This document shows, piece after piece, positions 1 through 9,502 of a DNA stretch of 64,000 bases. The DNA comes from Fragilaria radians (Eukaryota > Bacillariophyta > Fragilariophyceae > Fragilariales > Fragilariaceae), in assembly GCA_900642245.1 (NCBI GenBank), contig CAAAJI010000023.1, positions 185,949-249,948 of the forward strand, read 5' to 3'. The translations under genes and the position numbers were made by a program. Below the pieces are notes generated by a model, which searched no databases, was not told the DNA's origin, and saw only the letters and a list, made by a program, of their open reading frames with translations. Position 1 is the stretch's first letter, and the number at the start of each line of letters is the position of its first letter.

Positions 1-1941
1 GTGGAATGAACTGATCAAAATGGATATTGGCTTTGCTTTCATTGTCTTCAAGAGCCAGATTGACTGCATACTGAAGTGCATCTGTAGTATCAGCATCATT
101 CTATATTGAAATCATTTAATTCAGACTCCTCTTTCACCTGTATTGACTCTTCATTTGTATAGGCATGTTGCTGTCTCAGCTCGGTTCGCAAATCTGGTGG
201 AAGATAGAAGAAATAACAATGAGATGCAAAATCATCAACTTGATAAACATTCTTTGCAACTCCAGCCAATGACAATAGACCAACATCAAAGTATGTTTCA
301 CCAACAGTTGTGAATGAGACTCCTAATACCAGCTGTGAGCGAATGGCCTTCCCAACATGATTAGGATCTACGATAGCAACTGTTTGTGTTTTTCCTTCTA
401 AAAAATTCAACATCACATCTCGAATTGTGTAGCTTTCAGCAGAAAGGCCATCAAATGCAACACTCAGCAATACACCATGGGACTCTACACCTTGGATGCA
501 ATCCAAATTGAACATATCACAGCGCTCATTTGTATTCTGCGGTCGTGCAGCAATAACTTTAAAGGGACTCACGTTCTTTGGATGGCTCTGTACAGTAAGT
601 ATTGCACATTTTAACTCAGTAGCCATGTCTTTATCTGATGGGATGCTTGATCCATCTTCGCCCAGGCCATCAACCTTTTTTACGTGATTTGGAGCAGCTC
701 CACCACAAAGAATACCATAAGCTGTGTTCACTTTGAGATACTTCGCAACTTTTGTGGCATCAATGGCTAAGCCATAGAACCGACAATTGGTCTTCTGACA
801 GTACTTTTCAACTCGACAGCGCATACTGGACACTGAGACATCAATGATTAGATCTGTTTGAACACGTTGCTTCTGGCAAATTCTCTTTAAGCTTCGTACT
901 GAATATCCAAATCCATTTGCCATCAGGAACTTGTATGCTTTTGTCAATTTGTTTTCATTGCTTGGCAAAAGGCAATAACTTTGTTTGAAGCTGAGGCAGT
1001 TGGATTCTTGTGCCGAGCTACCAGAGCTTGCACAAAGCCCATACATAGAGTGTCTCTAGCTTCAGGTACCTCCATGTACCATTTGTAAAATTGCTGTAGG
1101 AAATTGTCCGCACCCTTCACCTGCAAACCAAATCTCTGAAGCTTATCCCTAGCTTCTGTCTTCCACTCAAAAACTTAAGAGTATTCAAAACCTGCTGTCT
1201 CAGCAATTCAAATGCATCATCCTTGCCCTTGTTGCCCCTACGTATCAGTTTGATTTTCTTCATTGCATTTATGTCACATGGTTCAGGGTCACTCATTGTG
1301 AGGCATCTTTTTGCCTGCTGAATTGTGAGCATGTTGTTAGCTCTTTTAATGAATTTGTGGGAGTCACTGGAACTTTCCTTGAGGGAAGCAAAGCACTTCT
1401 CACAAGCATACATATAATATGCTCTAGTTTTTTGAATGCTTGCTTGGCCTATGCATGAGCTCACAAATGCTCCAATACTACCTCCTTGCTGCTTGATCGA
1501 GATTGACAAGTCATCATAACACCCATATGTCACCATCAATGACAAGTACTTGTCTTTTCCACCTCGAGTGTCATAAATCCCTGTACATTTCTTGGTCACT
1601 CGTGTGCTACCAATGCTACAGTTGGGTATATCTGGAACTTGGGTTGGTCCCTTACTCACACTGAAAAAGTTCATTATTGAAGCATAGCTATTTCCAACTA
1701 GCATTCAATGAGATTTTGAGGCTTTATGCTTCTTCCAAGCGTTTACTCCAAAAGCATCTTGTGACTTGATAAAAAGGGGATTCTTTGTCCCCTTTTGGGT
1801 GCAAATCTTGCACAGGACATACATCCCAGATTCGTCTTGTTTCAGAATATCATAGTCATTGATCATTTCCTCACTCCACACCTCCCTTTTCTGCTTTTTA
1901 AATGCTGGTTCTGTCTCCTGCTGCTATTTCTCCTCCTCCAT
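1..1941 (-). pseudogene. Decayed BED-finger transposase-like gene
   Basis: Coding-like sequence runs from an ATG at 1941 to the window edge but changes frame about three times (near 1120, 950 and 96). It has in-frame stops at codon 6 (TAG) and just before the internal ATG at 1704. The first 80 codons carry a Cys-x2-Cys pair (CKIC) followed about 25 residues later by His-x5-His, which is BED-finger-like. The middle carries a second CxxC (YACEKC). The distal frame (1046-96) has an acidic motif CRFYGLAIDATK and a DPNHVGKAIR motif, recalling the D and D-x-x-H-x-x-K signatures of P-element-like DDE transposases. The family call is inference; the breaks are visible. Reading continues past the last stop to base 1 in another frame, so the 3' end lies outside the window. 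It could also be a multi-exon gene, but no GT-AG introns fit the frame changes. Confidence 0.5.
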
Positions 1942-1980
1942 AGCAAGGCACAAAATGTCAAGGAGTTCCAATGTCGGGGT

Positions 1981-2070
1981 GGCACCAAAAATGCAAAAGT
2001 GCGGGAACCCTGGAACCGATGGGACAATTTTGGCGCCACAAAAATGCAAAACCTTGGGAACCCTGGAACC
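1981..2070. repeat. 51-bp-period imperfect tandem duplication
   Basis: Two units of about 38 bases begin at 1981 and 2032. Each consists of GGCxCCA, then an AAAATGCAAAA core, then GGGAACCCTGGAACC. They lie just upstream of the decayed transposase start, so they may be subterminal repeats of that element (inference). Confidence 0.6.
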
Positions 2071-2185
2071 CTACCCCAAGCAAGTTAGTATGGGTGTCAC
2101 CCCCTCTAATACAACCATGTTGTATTTTTGTTGTATGAAGTCTATGCGCTTGAGTGCAATTTTGAAATAAAATGAGAAATCTGTG

Positions 2186-2890
2186 AAGTGTAACCTTTGC
2201 GTAGCTTTTGGAAGGAGATTGCGATGCTGCTGATTCCATACGCAAAAGAAAGGTAACAGAAAATATCAAATTATTTACAAAGCCGTTTAGAGTTCACAAC
2301 TAAAAATTGCATTTATGGACTCATACAACGGGAGGAGTATCTAGAAAGGACAGTAGAAGAAAAGAAAACACTTTTTGATACGGTATCCAAAACGTGTGTC
2401 AATACTGCTAACGCACACTTTAATGTCCAATGAAGTGAATGCGCTTTACCAATATTCAAGAAACGCGAGGAGGATGAAATGTATGCAGCTCAACCAAAAA
2501 CATTAGTCACTTCAAATAATGCATCAAGTAGGCTACTCGCATATTTCAGATAACCAAAGATAAGACCAGCAATGGGTATCATGGGAGCTTGACCATGTTC
2601 AAGGGAATGAGGGAGCCACTTTGTAACACGATTCAAAATGCCGAAAATGCTACATAATTTGAAGACCGTTGGAAATGCATTGGAAGCGGTAGCATTGAAG
2701 AAGTAAAGGAATTCGGTGGTGGTTTAGCTACCGCTTACCCTTGCACTACTGTGGAAGAGGATTTCTCGGATGTGAATTTTGAAAAAAATCATTGCAGAAT
2801 TGCGTTAACGAATTTGGAATTGGAAGGAATACTACATGTTAAGCAGTATACAAAAAGTAGCGCTATTCATAAAGCCGAAGTGCAATCTAT
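2186..2890 (+). pseudogene. Internally deleted hAT-like transposon relic
   Basis: Two conserved ends of a BED-zinc-finger/hAT transposase survive in different frames. At 2186-2330 a CNLC pair is followed, after a frame change, by FTKPFRVHN and a His-x4-His (LHLWTH), the pattern of a BED finger. At 2658-2890 one open frame reads FEDRWKCIG, EVKEFGGGLATAYPCTT, VEEDFSDVNF and LELEGILHVKQ. This is the spacing of the hAT C-terminal dimerisation domain (P-x-T-x2-E-x-DFS ... L-x-GIL-x-x-KQ). Only about 330 bases separate the two ends, where an intact element would carry well over 1 kb of catalytic core. That core is therefore missing. The family assignment rests on remembered motifs. Confidence 0.5.
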
Positions 2891-4413
2891 GGTGAGCCAA
2901 CATATAAGCTTATTTTGGTTTCTTTGCACAGGCCTGCCTCCTCATTACCTTATGTTTTCTCCTGCAGTAATGAGTTTTGGTGATGTAAAAACACAGGATA
3001 CAGTGCAAAACAGCTTTCGACAGAAGATATCCAACTAGGAGTAAGTGTATTAATGATGAATGGTCAATGAGGAGTCACGGTATTCAAAAAGTGGGTACCA
3101 CGTATATTGAACAATTTGGATATTCAATGGAGAGGTAAGAGCAGGGTTTCAGATGTGTATGGTGATGTTGAGCTGCCTAACTTAGATGCAAAACTGGCTG
3201 AAAGTTGTATTTCACAGATGCATGCATCTACAATATTTGTGATGAGGATAATGCTTTTTTAATGTTCAGTCATAAATGATTTTTACTCACTTTCAAATCG
3301 GTAGGTTTAGTACAGGGGCGGTCATTGTTGTGGTGTGCTTACTACAAGTTCCATTACATGGTTATGGAAGATGTGAAAAATGTGATGAAAAAGAGCTTGC
3401 AGAGGTAAGAACCTGGGAAATCAACAGCAAGAAATTCCGAATATTTTAAGCAACAGGCACTGTGAATTTAGATGAAATTGCATATAGGGGTGATCTGGGG
3501 AGTGATTTCAAGAAAAAGGAGTTGGGAATGACAGACAGGATCAATAGGAAATTTTTCCTGGCATTCAGTTGTCTTTGATGTCATAGACAAAAGCAGTGCA
3601 GAATGCAGAAATGTGTCAAGCAGGGTCTTATTGATACATAGTTTTTGCAATAAAAGCAAACATTTGGAGAGCAAGTAGCACACCTTGTTTACATTGTAAA
3701 GTAACTTGTCATGCAAAGAGGACTTGATTCAGAAGAGGTGGCAGGATCTGAATTGTCTGGGACGTTTTAACTCCTAACGCAAGGTCAGTACCAAAATGGT
3801 ATTGCTGGCAGAAAGCCATCAAGGCTACTAACATATCAGAAGAGGAGACAGGTGAAGCATAAGCTTTCGTTAACAAATTGTGGTGTCGGATCTGGTTTTA
3901 GGGCTAGCACAGCGGATTTGACATTCAATTGAATCTATCTGGTTTCTAATGTAACAAAAATAATGAATTTCTGTAAAATTTGTCAAAAAACATCAAGGAC
4001 TTGATCACAATTTTAAGGTGTTATGTGTGAGACAAGGAGGTGACTCAGGTGAGTTGGTGGGATCTGAATTGTCTTAGATCTTTTTGTGATTTCAACTTGT
4101 TTTTTCGACTTGAAATAGTTCTATTTAGTTCTGAATTTCAAATGTGAGTTTTCATTTAATATTCATATTTAAAGAAATAGATTAGACAAGGCTGGCATTT
4201 ATTCAGAGTGGATAATGGAATTGAAATCAAAGTGTTGATTCTTTTCAACTTTTTTTCAATAAAGAAAAAAATGCATTCCTAAGTTGTTGATCAATCTGCA
4301 TTGGTGGAGAGAAGGAATTGTATCAGGAGATTTGAATAGATCATCATCTGTTTGGAAGTCTCATGATATCAAATTTTGCAAATCAAATTGTAATCTCTGA
4401 AAAGTATGAGCAA
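2891..4413. other. Gene-free AT-rich spacer
   Basis: Only short unsupported ORFs are present, including one of 82 codons on the minus strand at 3468-3716 with no recognisable motif. An intron-like GT...TTTGCACAG tract (about 2892-2931) follows the hAT relic. Nothing else could be supported. Confidence 0.6.
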
Positions 4414-5463
4414 TCAATTTACAACACATGAAAGGTAATCAAGCGTAGAAATAAGTTCTTCACAATCTTTTTCGGAAAAGCCCTCTGGTAAATCATCCAT
4501 TAGAGCTTCAACTTCAAGGGATTTGTCAAGCTTATGGTCAAATTCATCAATGAAGGAAAGGTTGTACTTTTCAACATCATCCAGGCGTATACACGAAATC
4601 GCTGTACGTTTGGCCGGTACAGTATTCATCAAATGGTTATCAATATCTGTTGCTAAATCATTATTAATGGATGTTGTGACATCTGAAATGATCATGCAGC
4701 GGCTACATCTTCCATCCTTGTGGCAATTAACCACAGGGCATTTCCTCGGTTTATCCTTGGGGAGCGATTCAATGCTCATGAAGTGGTCCTTAGTCATGAC
4801 TTGTTTGTTGTGCATTGCTAATTCCGCTTGAGAGTTCAGGAAGTGGGCTATCTCTTGAAAAAGAATTCCTTCGATGTAATTGTCAGAAGCATGCTCCATC
4901 CTAGGTAGATCTGTACTCAGAACATAACAATTAATCAAATGATAAAGATGATCCTCCCTTATCCCATACTGCCATGAAAGACTGGCTATATCCGTTTTGA
5001 GCCTGCAAAAAACCTTTCCTTCTGAATCGAGGGGGTACTTATCTCTAAGTGCATGTGCGACCTTCTGCCTCGCAACTGCTGGGTTAACAGGTGACCAGAT
5101 TTCTCCGTAGCAAAAATGTTTAGTGCGTTCAAGGAAACGTCCGCCTGCCAGCTGAACTTGGTTGACAATTGAGTTGACCACGACTCCTTTAGATGCCCGA
5201 TTCGGTGCAAATACGTAGCGATCACGATTTAACCCAATAATGAATCTGAAGCGCCGATTTCCTTTGAGATAGTGGGTAAGATATGGCAAATTTTGTGCGG
5301 GCGAATTCTCCATTGTACTGAAGATTGATGTGGATGCAATATGATGCTTACCGGTGTGATTGTAAATGAATTTTTTACGTCCACAAAGTATGTCTATCGT
5401 TGCGATGTCTTCATTGTCGAATAGAAAGTTATCTGCCATTTTTCTCTTGATTAAAAATGGCAT
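4414..5463 (-). CDS. DUF6824-family protein
   Basis: Intact single-exon ORF of 349 aa. The first ATG (5463) is used because an in-frame TAA lies directly upstream; a second ATG is at codon 9. Residues about 20-150 match the DUF6824 pattern: an I-D-I-L-C-G-R-K-K segment, then GNRRFRFIIGLNRDRY, then a serine/valine-rich helix ending IVNQVQLAGGRFLER, and finally VARQKVAHALRDK. In the family these correspond to D-V-L-x-G-R ... GN-x-x-(Y/F)-R ... GGRFL ... A-x-x-K-x-x-x-x-(L/F)R. The family is abundant in diatoms and other ochrophytes, and its function is not established. The last 200 residues contain a Cys/His cluster (CPVVNCHKDGRCSRC, residues about 249-263) that could bind zinc (inference), followed by an acidic tail. 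There is no signal peptide or membrane segment. The gene stands alone; its neighbour upstream is the unidentified minus-strand gene. Confidence 0.75.
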   Translation of the reverse strand: MPFLIKRKMADNFLFDNEDIATIDILCGRKKFIYNHTGKHHIASTSIFSTMENSPAQNLPYLTHYLKGNRRFRFIIGLNRDRYVFAPNRASKGVVVNSIVNQVQLAGGRFLERTKHFCYGEIWSPVNPAVARQKVAHALRDKYPLDSEGKVFCRLKTDIASLSWQYGIREDHLYHLINCYVLSTDLPRMEHASDNYIEGILFQEIAHFLNSQAELAMHNKQVMTKDHFMSIESLPKDKPRKCPVVNCHKDGRCSRCMIISDVTTSINNDLATDIDNHLMNTVPAKRTAISCIRLDDVEKYNLSFIDEFDHKLDKSLEVEALMDDLPEGFSEKDCEELISTLDYLSCVVN

Positions 5464-5701
5464 ATTTTGGTATTAGTATCGTGAAACCTAGTAGCGGCAT
5501 GGTGATCTTGCATGCAGAATCCAAGTTCATTGACAATTTGAAAGTGTATCACTTAAATCTAATTTCGGCCATTATATGTGTTACTCGCTATGTCCAAATC
5601 CGGGAACGAGACATTTCAATTACTAGAAAAGAATTCTAATTGAGTTACTTTCTTTCGTGTAGGTCACGTTAAATTTCAAAGATTTGAAGTTAAGATTGGT
5701 T

Positions 5702-6551
5702 TCAATGGACAATAATATAGAAGGGCATACCCTTCAAGAAGGCATAGTAAGGAAAGTTGCAGTTTAAATCCTACTTTCGGATAAAAAGTTAAGTCTTGAA
5801 AACTTACATAGTAACAATCAGAATCTTTTGGCTCCCGCTGCATTCTTGTGACGTACTGAGGAATGTCAACGTAAGCCCTCCAAAACGTGACGACAACTGC
5901 TGATGGAAGGGAGATTAAAGTCGGCGTTAAGGTAGGGAACGCTTCACTTGAACTAAACAAACCGGAAGCTACAGCCACGCATGTGCCATTTACATTTTCA
6001 ACGAAATTAATGTAGTTAAAAGGTACATTTGGTCTGACTGTTCAAACAGAATCACTTTACAAAACCAAAGTAGAACAACCCTAGGAATCAATTCTGCTGA
6101 ATTCCCGAGCTTCTATGGGCTCCTTCTCATTAAAAAATGGAGACTGGACTGCAGAAGAAAGGTTACTGTGTAATATTCAAATTTACCTAGAAATTGCGGA
6201 GAAAAAATTCAACAGGAAACGTGAAGAATATTTTTCAAAATCAGCAGAATATTTCCTGAAAAGTCTTGTTCAGGCCAAATTCTTGTGGAACAATTAGTAA
6301 ACAAAAAGAGAATATCTGAACACTATTCAACAGATTGAAAGCTAATGATGATTCTTTTCAAAACAATAATGACTATAATATTTTACAATTGAGTCAAAGA
6401 GATTTAGGGTTTGCATGCATCAACAGGGAAGACAAATAATAGTAATATTTTGACAAAATTGCTAGGTAATCAAGCATTTTATTATCGTGGGAAGATATTA
6501 ATACCTCCCATTGCAAAGGTGGAATAGGAGATAGAGTAGTTTGCTTAGGAA
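5702..6551 (-). CDS. Unidentified multi-exon gene (partial model)
   Basis: I do not recognise the product. The best exon is 6037-5808: it follows a good acceptor (TTCTGTTTGAACAG), stays open for 76 codons and ends at a strong donor (TATGTAAGT). It contains a hydrophobic stretch (LISLPSAVVVTFW) and an R-A-Y-V-D-I-P-Q-Y-V motif. A likely last exon, 5731-5702, follows a pyrimidine-rich acceptor and gives nine codons (GMPFYIIVH) and a stop. Two upstream candidates follow acceptors at 6552 (open frame starting VPKQTTLSPIPPLQWEV) and near 6160 (open frame QSPFFNEKEPIEAREFSRID). Their joins and the true start were not resolved. The transcript would be divergent from the gamma-CA gene. Confidence 0.35.
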
Positions 6552-6842
6552 CCTGCAAATTAATTTAGGTGCACCCTTTTAGAATTAATTTCACCTTACT
6601 ATGTTGAGCAACAACCGTGGTTAACAAAATCGATAGAAAATATCATAAATAACATTTCATGTTTCTTTCCTTAGACCACGTGCGTCTTGAAATTTGCTTT
6701 GGGCCAAAAATGATCGTTAACCAAATCTTTAACACGAAATTCCTGATTCGACGACCGTGTCGTAGCCCTAGTCTTAATGTATAATGAGTGTTGGGTTACT
6801 TCATCACGTATTTATTGTCAATAGGAGTAACAACCTGCTGCA

Positions 6843-7705
6843 ATGGCATCCCGATCCATCAAAGCTATTGCAGCTCGAGCACTTCGTGAAGTGGGAACAA
6901 CTCTGCAGGCTGAAGGTGGAGTTGAGGTGAGATTAGGCATACCTTTCTTAGTAAAGGAAGCGAACCTCCCATGTTGAACATTCCCTTTTGCACTAGTACT
7001 GGTGTTTACCTAGAGATGTATCGTTCATCTAAATTTCTTGAAAATGAAATCCTCATTTGGTTTATCTTTTCTCACAACTTTCAGTTCTTCACTCGTCATC
7101 GTCCTCTCATGACTTTTTACGAAGCTGAGCCATTTAAAACAAATGATACCTTTATTGCTCCTTCTGCCTCAGTAATTGGAAATGTAACGAATTGGGATGA
7201 ATCGAGTGTTTGGTATGGATCAGTGGTTCGCGCAGATTCAGGACATAGCATAGAAATCGGATTTCAATCGAATGTTCAAGACGGTGCCGTGATTACGACA
7301 TTGGGAGAGAAAGCCGAGTTGGCTACTGGATTTAAACCCGTGACACATGTTGGACATTACGTAAGTGTGGGTGCTGGGTCTGTCCTTACATCTTGTCGAA
7401 TCGATGATTTGGTGATGATAGGTGACAAGTGTGTCATCATGGAAGGCAGTTTGGTAGAGTCTCATGTCATCCTTGAGCCTGGAACTGTGATTCCTGCATA
7501 TTCACGTATCCCTAGCGGGCAACGATGGGGTGGTAACCCTGCCAAGTTCATCTCCATTTTGTCAGATGATGAGAAATCTACCATCATGGCACATGCAGGA
7601 AAGATTCATCAACAGGCATATGAGCATATGGTAGAATTTCTCCCTGTAGGAAATACTTACTTACATTTGGAAGAGTTGGAGCGTAAGGCTGCAGCCGCTC
7701 CATGA
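6843..7705 (+). CDS. Gamma-carbonic-anhydrase-like protein (mitochondrial)
   Basis: Two exons, 6843-6926 and 7085-7705, joined in phase 0 across a 158-nt intron (GAG|GTGAGA ... TTTCAG|TTC), give 234 aa. The first 28 residues are basic and amphipathic (MASRSIKAIAARALREVG), like a mitochondrial presequence. The rest is a left-handed beta-helix of hexapeptide repeats (VFVAPSASVIGN-type, then NVQDGAV, VGHYVSVGAGSVL, GSLVESHVILEPGTVIP) and the family hallmark IPSGQRWGGNPAKFI near residue 180. In plants and algae such subunits form the gamma-CA domain on the matrix arm of complex I. The three zinc-ligand histidines of active gamma-CAs appear to be replaced (H-T, H-A and H-T in my alignment), as in plant gamma-CA-like subunits, so it is probably structural. 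A short C-terminal helix ends in LERKAAAAP. The gene converges on the DUF2061 locus 160 bases away. Confidence 0.88.
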
Positions 7706-7865
7706 AACTGAAATTAAATCTATTTTTATCGGCAAAACAATTTAGTCGAAAATTAATTGATGGAAACTATCTATTGTCGACGCTATTTTTAGTGTGTAGA
7801 TTAGGCTAGCGAAGGTTTCAATTAGAAAGCTAGTCTTTTATTTGAATTGAAATATGGGTAAGCCT

Positions 7866-8191
7866 TTAGACGCGAATATTAGCCCACATGCGTTCATGAG
7901 CGTAGTAAATTACAACCTTCGCAAAAAATTCAATGAATCCGATTTCCAGTGCTACCTTTATAGTTCCAGTAATGTACCATGCAATCGACATTGTTGTGCA
8001 AGATGCTACCACCCTCCAGGTTAATCCTTTAGTATACTTCGTGTATGTGTCTCAGCCACAACTGCAGGCATCGCCTCTTTTCGCTTACCCTCTAATTCCA
8101 CATCAATAAATGGACGACATTGACTGGTATCATTCGTCACTAAACTTGATTGTTGGTCATCATGAGTCTCGTCTGCCTTTTGACGCTTCAT
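7866..8191 (-). pseudogene. DUF2061-family small membrane protein, frameshifted
   Basis: Starting at the ATG at 8191, 55 codons read MKRQKADETH ... VVAETHTRSILK. The frame then hits a stop at 8013-8015. One frame over, from about 8014 to the stop at 7866, the sequence reads GLTWRVVASCTT, then MSIAWYITGTIKVALEIGF, then AKVVIYYAHERMW. That is the complete DUF2061 core: a K-x-(I/L)-TWR start, two hydrophobic helices and the (Y/F)YxHERxW end. Adding one base in the run CTAAAGGA at the junction restores a single frame, so either the sequence lacks one base or the gene has a real frameshift. Intact, it would be a protein of roughly 105 aa with two membrane helices and of unknown function. Upstream in-frame codons continue to 8305 without another ATG. 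Confidence 0.6.
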
Positions 8192-8305
8192 GGGGTGATG
8201 TATATTGAAAATTGTATGTTTATGTTTCCAAACGCTCGAGCACAAGTAACGACTAACGATACTGACATGAATATTGACATGCTTACTTATCAACTTGCAT
8301 TCCAA

Positions 8306-9502
8306 TTTTCCAACTTAACGTAGTACCTAAACCTACAGACAATATTCCGATGAGCATCGAGAAATAATATCTGATGGGGTATGCCACCGTGAAATCGTAG
8401 AAAAAAAACTGAATTAGAATAGTTCTTCAAATGGGGTTATAATTGATTAGGAAGACACAATCCATAACTGAGAGCCTGATTAAACAAGAGAGTGAATAAC
8501 TTAAATTTTTAACAAGCAGTGAAAGTTTGATATGAATTTCCAACCATTATTCACAAGGCTAGGAAAAGACAACTCATGTAGACGGAAATCCTGATTCGAT
8601 GTTTTTTGAGTAACTTCCAAGGTGTTAACCTTTGAATATCATCAAGGATATCCTAGAATAGCTGCTTAATAATAAGTTACAAAAACTATGTACTTCTAGA
8701 ACATTTTTAAAAGAGTGAGCATGATTTAACACTCGCATTCTCTAAACATAATTTCTGCATCAAACGTTCTTTGACTAAATTATTCTCCGTGATTCGAAAC
8801 AATTTTCTTCTGTCGTCTCTTCTCCAGCACTCTCCTGTTGGATATCTGTTTGAATTGTTGTTGTTACTTTCTTTTCCTTTTCTTTCATTCATATTTATTA
8901 CACAATATTCATGATAACGTTCCTGAACTTTTAAAACTTTGCTTCTGTTACTGCCTTTGCCATGTAATCTGTAACCATTAAACCGACTTCCTTCTTTCGA
9001 CTAAATCTGTAATAACCAATGTCAATGTTCGTTAAAAGCAAATTATTTCGGTTTTTACGTATAACTTCAAGGATACTCAAAGAGATACCTATTTCTTCGA
9101 ATATTGACGTAAAAATCCTTTGCTGCTAAGAGTTTGATGGGATTCCGTGTCTCATTTCACTCTCTGTGCTCAAGAATAAATTTTCTCTCTAATCACCATT
9201 ATCTAGAGATAAACAATTATTTTTTGCACTATTCTGGTATATTATTGTCTTTAAGAAAGCTTTTGCTCTTCTCATGTCTGATTAAGACACAACAATTAAA
9301 TAAACTTAATGTCTTTTGATGTCAGACGTATACTATAGAGGTGTCACAATAATGGCTCAGGTATCAGAGTAGAAATGCTGGTCTCTTTGCCTTTTGGAGA
9401 GAAAATCACAAGTTACATGAAGAATCGAAATAGGGATGGAGCTAAAGGCTTTTTGTATATTTTCTTTTGGGACTTATTTTTAATTTTAACCTTTCAGTAA
9501 CA
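8306..9502. other. AT-rich spacer upstream of farnesyltransferase beta
   Basis: One ATG-initiated minus-strand ORF of 61 codons (8892-8707) is rich in Asn, Arg and Lys (RRDDRRKLFRITENNLVKER) and could be an exon, but nothing identifies it. A pyrimidine-rich acceptor-like TTTAACCTTTCAG just before 9503 hints at an intron in the 5' UTR of the next gene. No other feature seen. Confidence 0.45.
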
